NCBI GenBank assembly: GCA_947179485.1
Contig: OX359245.1
Coordinates: 52,811,067 to 52,875,066, forward strand
Length of the DNA stretch: 64,000 nt
Direction: 5' to 3'
Source of the DNA: Allacma fusca
Lineage: Eukaryota > Arthropoda > Collembola > Symphypleona > Sminthuridae
Below the pieces are notes generated by a model. It did not search any database and was not told the origin of the DNA. It saw nothing but the letters and a program-made list of their open reading frames with translations. The position numbers and the translations under genes were made by a program. Shown in pieces: positions 50,107 through 62,837 of this stretch. Numbering within the stretch: position 1 is the first letter of the stretch; each line of letters starts with the position of its first letter.

Positions 50107-52835
50107 TTTGTTATTTGGTTTTATGTCTTCCCCCCGGATTGTTAGGAATGTAATCCTGGTTTTCTAATTGTAACCCATCTTTTGGAATTTTCTTACCTGT
50201 AGTGGTTATATATACATCGCTGCAGGAGTAATTAATCGTATACCTGAATTTGTGTGGATAGCTATGAATTGCTGCTGATGTAGCATTTAGTAAAAAATCA
50301 TTCTGAAAATTGTTTATTTCTTGTATATTCGTTGTAATAAATACGGAGAAGTTCACTGAACTGATTAAAAATTAATAAAACAGGGGCACTGTGAAACAAA
50401 ATGTAAATAAAATCCTGAACGTCATTTATGGAATGCAATTTTCATTGAATATTAGACAATACCGCAGAAAATAAATTTTTGCTTCAATGCGCCCCTGACA
50501 ATTAAGTTTTTTGAGGAACAATTAACCGTCACTAAAACGTACCTGATAAGCTACGGAGCCCGAAAATAAATTCAGATTTTGCAGCCAGCCAATGCTGTCA
50601 TCTTTCATAAAAATTTTGTAAAATTATAGATATCATTTTATTTGCATAAAGAAGTTGGGAGTTTTTGAAATGTATAGCCAATAAGACTATTGCCGGTAAA
50701 TACAACCAAGGGGTTCATAATTAAATTGTTTAACAAGTTATTACACTGTGGTAGATTGGTCCGATATACACAATTAGGTATACACTCACAATCACCTTAT
50801 ACAGTACTTGTGCACTCATATGTATGTGCAGCCTTCGAAGGCTAGCCTCCAAAGAAGGCTTAATTGAAGGTGGCTGTCTGATTTTTCAGCCTAGAGAAGG
50901 AATATGGGAGGGCTGTTTTTGGAGGAAGGCTGAAGAAAGGGTGTATTAATTTAAATATTGAACGAAGTCTGATGGAATGCAAACAATTTTAAAGGCTTCA
51001 TTCATTGGTGGGAAGAAGGAAGGTACTTTTTTAATTATCCCTTTGAAGGAGTAAAGGAAGACAATTTCATTTGCACATCTCTCATATGCACTCAAATACG
51101 TTTGTAAATATCTTGATGCCTGAAATTAACCCATGATGTTGAACCCCATGTTGCGTAATTATTGAAGTACAACCTCATTTAGAAATCAGATCATCCGAAC
51201 TAGCCGCTGTAATACTGTGTAATTAGAATTTTATAAAATATACAATTAAATATGCTTACAACCTTATGCAACTTAAGATCATATTAGGCAACTTCCGGAA
51301 GCCATATGAATTTACACAGAATAGGCCACGTGTACTAATTGAAGTTAATCAAAGGTTTTTTATTTTTCGATTAACCCATATACATATGTATGTATTTTTG
51401 CATGCACCTCGGAGGAAATGTCATGTATAAAAACTTGTTTGTTTCTAAAAATTTTCCAAACGAGAACTTCACAAAAGCAGAACCACATGACTGTATGTTT
51501 CCAAGGACGTAATTAATTTTTTACCCCATTGATAATCTATTCTTTCGTCTCAAGATTGTAGCTGCAAATAGCTTAAGATGAGCAATATTCCTGTTTTATT
51601 AGGTGCAGTTTGTTGTCTAATTATAACCAAAGATTATTGTAACACTCAAATAGTTTTTCTTATTATTCTTCATTAGTTAAGCCATTTAAAAATAATACTT
51701 TTTTTTAAATGGCTTAACTGATTCATATTTTTAAAAAAATAGTAATGATTGTTTAAGATAATCGAAAAATCAATAATTTCCATTTTGGAATCTTTACTGA
51801 TTGTAATATGCAATATATTGAATGTTACTACTAGTATATCATTTGCCTGACGAAGAGTAAAAGCTCGAAACGTTGCTGCGAATAAAATGTAATCCTTGTG
51901 TTAAAAAGTGAACCTCTACCCTGTTCTAATATATAATATTCATATTTGCGTCACTCAATTACTGGAAAGGTCTCTGTGTACGTAATCAAGTTACGCATTC
52001 GCGTTGTCGCGAATCGCTTCAATTCTCTAACAATTGGCAATTGGGCATTCATAACATCAGGATGCCTCCAAATTAGGGTACTTAATACAAATATAATAAA
52101 AACTATAAAATACATTTCAAAGAGATGTAAAAATTAAATGTTAGTACTTCAGTAATTCCTCTCTCCAGAAATTTAAATGGTTATACTAGAAAAAATTCTT
52201 GACGTGGGAAAGTCCATCAGTTCAAGGAGCAGTTCTTGTACGGGTATGTTTCATCAGGATCACTCGCACTTTTAAATTAAAATAATCTGGACGTAGAAAC
52301 CTGGAAATTGCGCTACGGAAACCAACACCATTAAATGCTCATTGGCAGTATTAAATAAGATGCATTAATCACGAACACGTATCTATCCATATACATACAT
52401 ACGTGCCAGGCATATTTAATAGTCTCAATTTGTCTTCACACTTAATATATTTTTTATTAATACTTGTATTAGCCTTCAAGAATGCAACTATTTATCTCCA
52501 CTAATGACCAGACCCCCTATGCCGTGAATGCATCTGCAGATATCGCTGTATTTGAAAGCACTGCGTCACAGCAAGCCACAGCTAGTCTCTATACTATGTA
52601 TAGTATAATGGTAAATAATTTAACATAGTAAGTTGTAATCATAATTTCCATTTTCTACATATGCAACTTGAGGTCATTTTGCTAACCTCAAAACTTAATA
52701 TACGCTATTAGCATCCTCAGATCAAAACAAGCTATATATCTTCACCAGACACATTTCTTTTGATATCTTCGTTTCATAAATGAATGGGAATATCCACAAT
52801 AAATAGTTGACTCTAAATAGCATTTGTCGTAATAA
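50107..52835. other. Intergenic region between copies 4 and 5
   Basis: AT-rich. From about 51350 onward it is related in patches to the region upstream of copy 7 (about 59970-60900), for example around TATTTTTCGATTAA and the later ATTAGCCTTCAAG block, so it is part of the duplicated unit. No exon is seen. A 20-bp inverted repeat around TTAAGCCATTTAAAAA lies near 51676-51720. Confidence 0.6.
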
Positions 52836-52874
52836 GGATTCGAGGAAATAACAGAATGGTCAGTAGTATATAAG
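52836..52874 (+). promoter_or_regulatory. Core promoter of copy 5
   Basis: GGATTCGAGGAAAT (52836-52849) is a diverged form of the shared motif, 17 bp before TATATAAG (52867-52874). Confidence 0.65.
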
Positions 52875-52977
52875 ACCCAAAGTTTCCAACAACTTCCAAT
52901 TAAATCACATCTGCCACTGACAGGGAACACCGTCCTTGCCTTTCATTCTATAACACTTGTCACATAAGACACTGACC

Positions 52978-54037
52978 ATGCAGAGCTTCATTGCATTCGT
53001 AAATGCAATAATTCTAATTGCGAGTAGTATGTTAATAAGCTTCGTATGTAGTTTACCTACTCAGCCAATTGGAGCCACACTGGTTGTAGATGTCCCTACT
53101 TCTGAGCAATCCTCAACGTGTTATGAATTATATCCATTCCTACACTTCACAGAAGTAAGGAGTTTACGGGAACATGCTGTCGATTCGGAGGTAATATTTT
53201 CTTTTTTACAAAATATTATAAATTTTAGATGATATTGACATTATTTATGAATTTTGTATCATTTTTATGTCTAAAATCTCCAGGGTAAGTCATGCTTTCC
53301 AACACCCAGGCAACCTGTTCTGGCCGTAATGTTGGACGACGCTGACTTTGAAAATAACTATTCAAACTTGACCGCACATATATGTCCAACCTGGCCCAAA
53401 ACCACACAATGCATCCGGAACCATTTAAACAGCCACAAATGCAATGAGGAAAATAGAAAGCTAGTCATTGATTCTAAGATTGTGAATGGAGAAATCATTA
53501 TAATCGAGCTCTTGTGCAATCCTGTGAGGGCTCAACACTTCCGAAACTTCTGGATAAGTAAGTTAAGGTCGACTTAATCTTGAGGAAAGTTATGAATTTA
53601 TTAACTGACCAAATTAAAATAAGGTTTTTACAATAATTATTATTACGAATTTTTTAATAACTTCATACAGACTCGCTAAAGGAGGGACTTTGGGAGTGTC
53701 TTTTCGGGGAAACAAACCTCGAGCTGTCTGACCAGTGCGAGACAGAGCTTGATGGGGAAGGAATACGACGTCGTTATCAGTAAGATACAATAATTGCATA
53801 ATATCTCGTTACTATTCACATGTTAATTATTAGTGGCAAAAAATTAGATGGCGATAAAGTGTACTTAATCTAATTTTTTTTTAATCCAGGGACCTGAGTA
53901 TATTTTTTGACTGCATGAAAACGGGGCTGGGAAAATGTACCAATGGAGATCAAGTGAAGGAACTCAAATTGGCTGGGCTATGGGAGGAATTCAATCGAGC
54001 GCTTCAAGATACGCATAGAGCGTTTTGGAATTATTAA
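52978..54037 (+). CDS. Secreted ten-cysteine protein, copy 5
   Basis: Exons are 52978-53190, 53284-53557, 53671-53779 and 53890-54037, encoding 247 residues without interruption. The signal peptide is MQSFIAFVNAIILIASSML. Family signatures are CPTWPKTTQC, KCNEENRK, LLCNPVRAQHF, LWEC, FFDCMKTGL and ALQDTHRAFWNY. The ATG at 52978 is the first in frame; the frame further upstream begins at a TTG. Exon 3 is one codon shorter than in most copies (109 nt), a feature shared with copy 7, its closest relative. AATAAA lies at 54295-54300. Function unknown. Confidence 0.88.
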
Positions 54038-54774
54038 TTCGTTGTGAATTTTGATTCCATCCAAGGAATTTAGTACAGGTTCTTGTTATGACAATTATTG
54101 TCCTAAATGATTGGGGTGTCCTTGTTGTTACAAGTTAGCAATCAGTGTACTTCAAATTCTCGTTGTTAGTGTATTTATAATAATTATTATTGTCATGTTA
54201 TTCTGAAAGTTGACTTTTTCTTGAATATACGTTTTCATAAATTTACAGAGAGAAAACTTGTCTGTAATTGATTACTAACTCTAAATTAGTATGAAATAAA
54301 GGGACATTTTGAAGTATATGAAATTAATGTTCAGCCTCATTCGGGGAAGAAATTAATATTTATTATTAAGCAGAAATAAAAATTTACTCGCATTTCAGGT
54401 ATCCATAACGGAGTGAAGCTGTGTAGTTAAAATGATGAATTATTTGTAACTCCGTGTGACTCAAATAGCTCCTTATAAAAATTTCAATGAGTCCAGGGTA
54501 CTGGTCCAGGTTTTACTATCAGCAGATTCGCTAGGAAAATATGAGATGGTAATACCTAGTTTTTTTCTTCTTCAGCTCTTCCTCACTTTCATCCCTGAAA
54601 CTGAACACTCATACTCACAAGAATGTATCTATTGTATTTAATTTAAAAAATAATAAAAAACAGCTTCACGTAAAGCCCGTAAATTTCACAACAAACCCGA
54701 CGACAAAATTTGTATGTGAAATTTGAATAATATTATTTCATAGCTTATGTAATAAATCATGCTAAAATCTGTCC
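54038..54774. other. Intergenic, nothing recognised
   Basis: Downstream flank of copy 5, AT-rich. No exon or repeat end before the TAA at 54775-54777. Confidence 0.55.
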
Positions 54775-54777
54775 TAA

Positions 54778-56187
54778 GGGAGTGTGCACATATTACGTTT
54801 CATTTTTTCAACATTTTTGGACCCTACCCCCCCCCCTATCGTTATCCTAACGTCATTATTCCTTGACCCCCCTCCCCTGTAAACGTCATCAATGCAAAAA
54901 CAAAGACAAAAAACAAGTTTAATCCGTAGCATTTTTAGGGTGGCGTCAATCCCCTTATAAGATAGTGCTGTCCGTGATGTCTGATAGTTTTCCTCCGAAA
55001 CTACTTGACCAAACCGTTCAAAGTTGTCGTGGTCATTGTATAGACCTAAAACTCGTATGAGTTCATTATTGATTGAAATCGGTCAGCTTGTTCGTGCGTA
55101 AAAAAAATAAAATCTGTACTTTCCTTCGAAAATGCTCTACCGATTTTGTTCAAAATTTGTAGTCCATTTTTTCGGATGAGTCTGTTATTGGTTGAAATCG
55201 GTCCACATGTTCGTACTTAAACAAAATCAACTAAATTTTGAAGCAAGAAACAAAATTCTAACAAAAGCCAACAAATGAATACTGGTTGGGAAACTTGAGG
55301 TCGCGGCCATTTTATTTTGGTTTCTCCTTCGCGGACAAACGTGAAATTGCAATTACGGTTTTTGAAAAGAACCTATTATTATAATAAAATTAACAATTAA
55401 CGTCAGTAATATCGGCAAATTCGCTCTGTACCGAGTCAGCTCCATTTACAATAACTTCCATCGATGTTTCCGACCCGCTTCACATGCTGTGGAAAATTGC
55501 ATTTGATAACTGAACAACAGATTCAGATGCTTTCTAACGAATTTCTATGAGCAGATCTTTTGTGGCAATGCTGCTACCAAAATAGTTACTACATGTATGG
55601 TAGATTTGACTGTCAGGGTTGTCTTGAATTATGGGGCAATAGTAGAGATAGGATAATTTCCAGACATTTACCATGACATGTTGCCACAAACCGCCAAAGT
55701 AGGCAGATGAATCTTCCGGGTTGCAAAAAAACAACTCAATATAATATAGAAGAAATATCCTGCTTAAACAGCAACGGAAACTGGAGAAATTTCGATATTA
55801 AAACTTTGTTCAAGTTGCATCGCCAAGGGCGACAGCAACTGCGATCATGACAATAAATTTTTTGCGAAACTGAAATTGACGGACGTGATATTGTAGCCAT
55901 TCCTGCGTAAGCCATGAGTTTTCGGAATGCTCATGGTTTTCAGACATTTGGACTAATGTACGGCTTGAGTATGTTTATAAATTGCATCACTGGTCTTTCA
56001 GCGATAAAAGTTTGTTACTACAAACACTAGAGTCTAACAATTATCCGGGTTCATTCCTTGCATTTTTGTGAGAATCGGTGAAACGTCATCAGCAAGATTA
56101 CCCCTACCCCCCTTGGTATACACAAAATCATCAGCTTCAAGACCCCCTCCCTCCCCCAAAAATGAAACGTAATATGTGCACAATCCC
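54778..56187. mobile_element. Harbinger-like non-autonomous DNA element
   Basis: Terminal inverted repeats of about 30 bp begin GGGAGTGTGCACATATTACG at the left and read GGGATTGTGCACATATTACG at the right in reverse complement, one mismatch visible. TAA flanks both sides (54775-54777 and 56188-56190), a 3-bp target duplication as in PIF/Harbinger. No transposase frame is seen in its 1410 bp. A run of about 13 C lies near the left end. The superfamily is inferred from termini only. Confidence 0.75.
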
Positions 56188-56190
56188 TAA

Positions 56191-57418
56191 CCGGAGTTAC
56201 TGCAGTCATAGTATGGTAGATATTACCCCAGCCATAAACTAAGGAAATCATGTTGAAAAATTTATAGTGACATCTATCCTCTAGCAAGTCGGATTCCACT
56301 CTTTACTCTATTGACAGTTCATTTATTTGTATTGTAGGAAAATCTAATGCAAGTTTGTTGTACAAGCTGTTCTGCGCTATTACGCCGTGTAATTATTAAA
56401 ATTGGCATTAGGTCACAGATATCCAAACTATATCACCGAATTAGTGGGAAAGATTCTCCTGTTATCAGTGCAACCAAAGGTAAAACAGTTTTTCCTCCGG
56501 GTATTTTTGTAAATAGGTTGTCTGTAAATTTGGATAAAATAAACCCACACCCTTCAATAACGCAAGTATGCAAATTTTACGTAGACATTTTTAAGTTTCA
56601 GTATTCAAAATTTCGGAAGATTTTAATGACTACTGAAAACATGTTAATATTTGCGTCACTAAATTACAAGAAATGTCTTGGTGTACGTAACCAACTTTTG
56701 TGTACAAGTTTTCATAGTTAGTTTCGCCTTTTTAACAATTTTCTGCATCTGTACCAATACGATGTCTCCACATTAGGGTATTTCCAAAAATATTTTCCAA
56801 AGACGCAAGAATAAAGGCTTGAAGTCAAAATTAAAATTTGCATAGACTTATAGTCATAGTGCATAGTTTAATTATGGGATATAATGCTTTATCGGATTTT
56901 TAAATTACTTAACAGCAAGTATGTACATATGTACACTCGGCGTACTGGAACTCTGCAAATAATGCTACATCATTAAATGCACTTATTAAATAAATTAAAT
57001 TCCCCACTGGATATCCCTATACGCGCCAGGAATAATTAATAGTACCAATTTGCTTTCACACTTAATCATTTTCATTATTACTACAAACTACATTAGCCTT
57101 GATGCACGTAACTATCTGAATTCATAGACACCCCAGGAGACCATGAATCCATTGATTTAGCTTTAATTGAAACAACTGCGTAATGCAGATTTGATTTGAT
57201 ATAATTACCATTACAGTAGCCTGCACATTCGGGAACCCCATATTTGCAACTAGACGTCAATTAGATAACCTCAAAACTCAAGCCATATTAGTATCCTCAA
57301 AACAAAACTAACCTTAGACTTCACCAGAGATTCCATTCAATCTTCCGTTATCAACTCAGATGGGAATAATATCGATAATACATGAATGGCTATACATGTG
57401 AAAAACATCTGACGTAAT
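56191..57418. other. Intergenic region before copy 6
   Basis: AT-rich. Around 57050-57120 it resembles upstream regions of copies 5 and 7 (CAATTTGCTTTCACACTTAAT, ATTAGCCTT). The 124-codon frame at 56347 has no recognisable content. Confidence 0.55.
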
Positions 57419-57459
57419 GAGCATCTGCGGAAATAACATCGTGGACAGTAGTATATAAG
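57419..57459 (+). promoter_or_regulatory. Core promoter of copy 6
   Basis: GAGCATCTGCGGAAAT (57419-57434) lies 17 bp before TATATAAG (57452-57459). Confidence 0.75.
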
Positions 57460-57557
57460 ATCCAGTGTTTTCAACAACTTTCAATTTATAGTCACATTTA
57501 ACAGTGAACAGTGAACTTGATTTTCGTTGTACAAATTACTACAGCAAAACCTTAACC

Positions 57558-58607
57558 ATGCAAAACTTCCTTGCAATTATCATTGGAAGCAGTGTGCTAA
57601 GCTGCGTTTTGAGCTTACCCACTCAGCAAGGTGGAGTCGGACTGGATTCAGTTTTGCCTAATCCTGCACCAAATCCAACGTGTTTTGAACCGTATTCATC
57701 CCCATATAATAACGAAGTTAGAAGCATCAGGGAATATGCTGTCGATTTGGAGGTAATTTTGTTTTTTATGGTTTGAAAATTCTTTAAAAATACATATGTA
57801 TTGACCATATATTTGCGAATTGGGATTTCTTTTTAATCTAATCTTTTTAAAACTACAGGGACGGTCCTGCTTTGAACTGTATAAAGAAACAGATATGGAA
57901 CGCCTACTGGACAAAAATACCTTTGAAAGTAACTACGCAAACATGACTGCAGAAGCTTGCCCTTCATGGCCCCAATTCAGTCAATGTTTCCGGGATCATG
58001 TAAACAGCCACAAATGCAGTGCAGAAGATAGAAAGAACGTTATTGCTTCTGAATTCATAAATATAAATATTATTCTTGATGACATAGTATGCAATCATTT
58101 AAGGACTCAGCATTTTCGGAGCTTATGGAAACGTAAGTGATGCTCTATGAGGCCTCATGGAAGTTTTGACTATTTCAATTTCAACTTATTAAATTTCTGA
58201 GAACTAACGAATCGCTAATAACACCTCATGACACCAATAAATTTTTACAGAAATGCTAAACGAAGGGATCTGGGATTGTGTTTACGGCGATGGAAACAGC
58301 GAGCTTGTTGAGCAGTGTGATAACAAGAAATCCGATGAAAAAGGACATCAAGCTACTTTTCAGTAAGTTTTTATTCAATACAGTCTGTAATACAGTGTAG
58401 AAGTATCAAACAATTTCTGATATTAAGATTTGTTTACTATATATATGCATTTGTAAACACAGGGATATGGGAAAGTATTTCAAATGCCTGGAACCAGGAG
58501 TGAGACAATGTGCCAATGGAGAACACGCAAGGGAAGTAAAAATGGTTCGGCTGTGGCTGGAATATGAACGAACTCTTCAAGATGCACATAGAGCTTTCTG
58601 GAAATAA
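57558..58607 (+). CDS. Secreted ten-cysteine protein, copy 6
   Basis: Exons are 57558-57752, 57859-58132, 58251-58362 and 58463-58607, encoding 241 residues. The signal peptide is MQNFLAIIIGSSVLSCVLS. Signatures are CFEPY, SCFELY, CPSWPQFSQC, KCSAEDRK, IVCNH, IWDCVYG, EQCD, YFKCLEPGV, QCANG and TLQDAHRAFWK. There is an N-M-T site before CPSW. It is the most diverged intact copy (IVC for LLC, FKC for FDC), yet all ten cysteines remain, which suggests disulfide-bonded structure under constraint. AATAAA is at 58740-58745. Function unknown. Confidence 0.88.
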
Positions 58608-60909
58608 TTCCTTTGTCATTTTGTTTTCATCCGGGTGTTGAATTTTTTTTCGTGCTGCCGTAACTCTATTTGCTTTGTCTGTTTTGTAGTGATTGTAACA
58701 ACTACAAAAGTATGTGCTTATTTTTAAGCTTTGAATACAAATAAATTTGTTGTTACATTTTGAGGAACATAATTGAGCGTTCCTTGCACACCCCTTGTAA
58801 TAAAATCTCACGTTTCACAGAGATGACACACACTTAAAATTAATTAGAATGTACAATTATTACAAAAATAACTGGTGTTTTGAAAAAAATGCAAATATAA
58901 GTTATGCAACTACATAACAGCCAAATAAGACTAGATAGGTATGAACAAGCTCACTATTGGCATGCTGAACAACTGGCTATAGATAGAATTCCCAATTTTC
59001 AAATTTACAATTGATTGATACGAAAGGATACGAATCATAGTAGAATCACAGGAACATTTTATTTGGTTGTTACATTTAGCGAAACAACAGTATCCTAACG
59101 GAATATTTCATGTTAATCTTGTGAAATGAATTTTAAACGATAGGTATATTGCTGATAGGTTAGAGTAAAATTCTCGACAGAAAATGATGTTTTTATTCAA
59201 CATCACTGACAAGCAATCTGTGATTTTTCTCTGAAAAAGACATATGGTACTTTATTATTCTAAAATGTTTTCATCAGAAACAATAATTTTCACTCTATTT
59301 AAACCTAGGCTCACATTTTTGGGTACTGAACTCACAATTATTTATATAGACTGTTAATATTAGACGCAAATGAATCCAACCAAGTGTTTTGAAATATTTT
59401 GACAGCACCCATATTTGCCACGAACAAATAAAAATACAATTCTTCCCTTGTCGAATTTTTTTCAGTTTCGTTAATGAAACTAAATTGCTCACCACCTTAC
59501 CCACTTTGATTAAGGCTCATACATACAAAAAACAATCAATAAAGACATGTGAGATAGCTCTATGGAAAGGTCAGAAAATGTTCTACAAACTTCTATTAAA
59601 AACTTGATCTTGAAAAAATGGTGTGTTGAAGTTTAAATAAATAACTTTTGAATCCAAAATCCGTGAAAACAAATCGATATCGCTTCACGTTTGCCACCCC
59701 TGTAATCTGGAAAATTGCCCCACTCAAAATCTGAAAACGAATTTGCTATAAAATAGGGGAATCAAATACGAAATCAATTTAGTGAGTTACTGCCTTATAT
59801 AAACTGGAGGGGTGATTGCGTTTTTGCCACCCTCTACCCTAAATACTTGAAGTTTCTGCATGCAATTAAACTTCTTTCTAAATCTTTGTAAAAATGTGTA
59901 TCGACCATTTTACCCCTTGACCCTACAAGCCGGAAAGGAAAACCTTATCAACAATCCATATGCATAATTCAAGTTATTCAAGTGTTTTTTTATTTTTCGA
60001 TTAAATAATCATAGATGTATTTTTACATGTATCTCTAGGCAAATTTTATGCAATTACAAATAGTTACCTGTTTCTAAAATTATCCCGAACGAGTACTTTG
60101 TAAAAGCAAAACCGATAACCAGCTTATTATAATTACATGACATGAATATGTTTCCAATAACTTTAGCAGTTATTTCCTTACGCCATTGATGATTTATTTT
60201 TTCGTCTCTAGATTGGTACCGTTACGCAACTTAAGTTTAAATTAGGCAACTTTCAGAAGCCATAATTTTAATGATTACAGTAAATAATTCTCGGCGTGGG
60301 AAAGTCCGTCAGTTCAAGGAGCAGCCGTGGTACATGATATGTTTTATCAGGACCGCTCTCACTTTTTATTTTGCTGAACAGCAAATAATCTGGATGCACA
60401 TACCTATGTATACACAGAAAACTTCAAATTATGCTCCGGAGACCAACACCAGTAAATGTTCTTTATTAAATAAGCTACATTCACCACATACACATACATG
60501 CAAGGCCTAATTAATAGTATCAGTTTGTCGTCAAACTTTATAGTTTTTATAATAATTACGTGTTATAAATATTAGCCTTCAAGCATGCAACTATGCATTC
60601 TGCCCTAATGGAGATAAAAAAATGCATCTGGAGATATCACTGTATTGAAAATATTGCGTCACTCTAAGTCAGATGTGGTCTTTATACCATTATAATAAAT
60701 TAAAAACTATAATCCAAATTCCGATCAAATTTGCTACTTGAGGTCAATTAGTTAACCTCAAAGCTCAATATAAGATATAACCACCCTCTAATCAAAGTAA
60801 CCTTTATACTTTTATCTTTACCAGGCGTTTTTTTGAATTTCTTCGTTGCATGAGTAAAAGGGAATACCCACAATAAATAGCTGACTCTAAATATCATTTG
60901 TCATAATCA
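58608..60909. other. Intergenic region between copies 6 and 7
   Basis: AT-rich. From about 59970 it is a diverged duplicate of the region upstream of copy 5. Blocks such as GAAAGTCCRTCAGTTCAAGG occur at both 52208 and 60299. No exon is seen. Confidence 0.6.
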
Positions 60910-60948
60910 GGATTCGCGCAAATAACAGAGTGGTCAGTAGTATATAAG
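60910..60948 (+). promoter_or_regulatory. Core promoter of copy 7
   Basis: GGATTCGCGCAAAT (60910-60923) lies 17 bp before TATATAAG (60941-60948). The promoter is intact although the gene is broken. Confidence 0.65.
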
Positions 60949-61073
60949 ACTCAAAGTTTCCAACAACATCCAATTAAGTCACATTTGCCACTCCCAGGGA
61001 ACACAGTTCTTGCCTTTCATTCCAAACCTTGACACATAAGACACTGACCATGCAGAGCTTTATTGCATTCGTC

Positions 61074-62837
61074 CAGTGCTGCCCTAGTCTAGTCCGACTA
61101 GACTAGGAAACTAGGGAGTTGAATAGAATAGCCCAGACGTAGGAGCAAATTGAATAGACTAGACTTGAATAGTCTTGCTGCAAATTAAAAAGGAATAGAA
61201 TAGACTAGAATAGTCAGAACGTTAATATAGAGGGAATAGACTAGAATTGACTAGTGCGATAGCACTATTCCCTCGTCTAAGGAGGATTGTGGGCCTTTCA
61301 ACTGCACTGTGGGCACAATCAAACATATGACTAAAATTTGAGTTTTTCAAGTAGGAATCCGTTTCCTATTTTGTCAGTTCTGCCCACTTATGTAATGTAT
61401 GTCAGAAACAAATTGCGGTGATGTACTATTTCTTTTTATATGAAAATTCTTCTCATATTTGCCATTTCATTAAATACTTAGTTAGCGTTTATTATGGCTT
61501 TTTTAACCAAATTATCCTTATTACCAATTTATCTAAGTTTCATCAGGATTCCCTTACATCCTTTGATTTAACCAGAACATTAACAAAAAACTAGATTTTC
61601 ATTACACGATCGGAGTTCGGGGATTTCAAACTGATGTGTGGCAGTAACAAATGACAAGATTTTTAGTATTAATATCCCCCCCAAACGGGGAGAAATCCCC
61701 TCACATTTGCGAAACGTATTTCACGATTAAAGCTGATCTGTCGCCAATCGCCATTAAAACCACATCACCTTCTTGCACGCCAGCAGTAATTTTCAAAAAA
61801 GATCTGAAGTTACCAATCCTCCGTCGAATTTTTCAAAACCAAAGACGAAACATTTGAGTAACGCAGATCCCAAGCCTCAGCCGGATGAACCAAACCTTGT
61901 CACGGAACAAGGTGCTACTCCCAGTACTTCAACGTAGAGCTTCTTTTGGGGACACAATTCCTCTCCCGTCCCCGTCCCGTCCCGATATTTTTTCAAAACC
62001 TTTGTCCCCAGTCCCGTCCCGACAATCGAGACACGGTGAAAAAAACCATATCCCCGTCCCGTCCCCAAAAATTTAAAAAAAACTTTGTCCCCGGTCCCGT
62101 CCCGAAAGTCGGGACATGGGGACAAAAACCATGTCCCCGTCCCCAAAAATTTAAAAAAACGTTGTCCCCGGTCCCGAAAATTGGGGCATATGAACAAAAT
62201 ACCAGTCCCGTTCAGATAATTACTAAAAACACTTGTCCAGACTTGAAGTCGTCCTACTTGAAGTACCAGTCATTTTTTTTAGCAATAAGCTTCATTTTCT
62301 ACAACCTAAAATCGAATGATAAACAGTTGAGGAAAGGGGCCGTCCCGTCCCGGTCCGTCCAGTGTCCCGACGGAACGTCCCTGTCCCCGGTAGAAGCTCT
62401 ACTTCAACGATCTCAGGCTCATCGAAAAAACTTCAGTTAAATATTCTAAGTTTACTTTCTTCAAAACCCAGACTCCGATTCAGAACTATCAGCTTAGTGC
62501 TGTTTCCAATTCAGCTACCTGGGTAATAATGATGCTTTAAGAGTGTACCTAACACGCGTGATGCAAGTTCCTTTCGATTTGTACATGGAAACTCAAAGAA
62601 ACGCAGTTTTCCTTTCTCAGAAACGTTACATTCGTTGAAGCTGCTTTTGGTTGTGGTGTATAATGAATAGGTGAATAGACTTGGAATAGACTAGGATTTT
62701 TTTGATTTGGAGGGAATTGGAATAGACTAGAATAGCCAAGTCACAAGCATATATGAATAGAATAGGAATAGAATAGTACAGCTTGAGTACGTTGTGGACT
62801 AGAATTGACTAGACTAGAAAGTGAACGGGCAGCACTG
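61074..62837. mobile_element. hAT-like element in exon 1 of copy 7
   Basis: Terminal inverted repeats CAGTGCTGCCC and GGGCAGCACTG are flanked by an exact 8-bp duplication CATTCGTC (61066-61073 and 62838-62845). Subterminal regions (about 61085-61270 and 62665-62825) are packed with GAATAGACTAG-type words. No transposase is seen. The partial element at 1-2604 has the same end type. Confidence 0.92.
61935..62401. mobile_element. GTCCCC-rich hAT-like MITE nested in the previous element
   Basis: 467 bp. Termini are TAGAGCTTCTTTTGGGGACA and, in reverse complement, a copy with about three mismatches. The duplication CTTCAACG flanks both sides (61927-61934 and 62402-62409), 8 bp as in hAT. The interior is dense in GTCCCCGTCCCG and AAAATTTAAAAAAA words. 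The proline- and arginine-rich frames across it come from this repeat. Confidence 0.9.

Noticed and set aside
61946..62440. 164-codon proline/arginine-rich frame
   Set aside because: It results from the GTCCCC repeats of the nested MITE.
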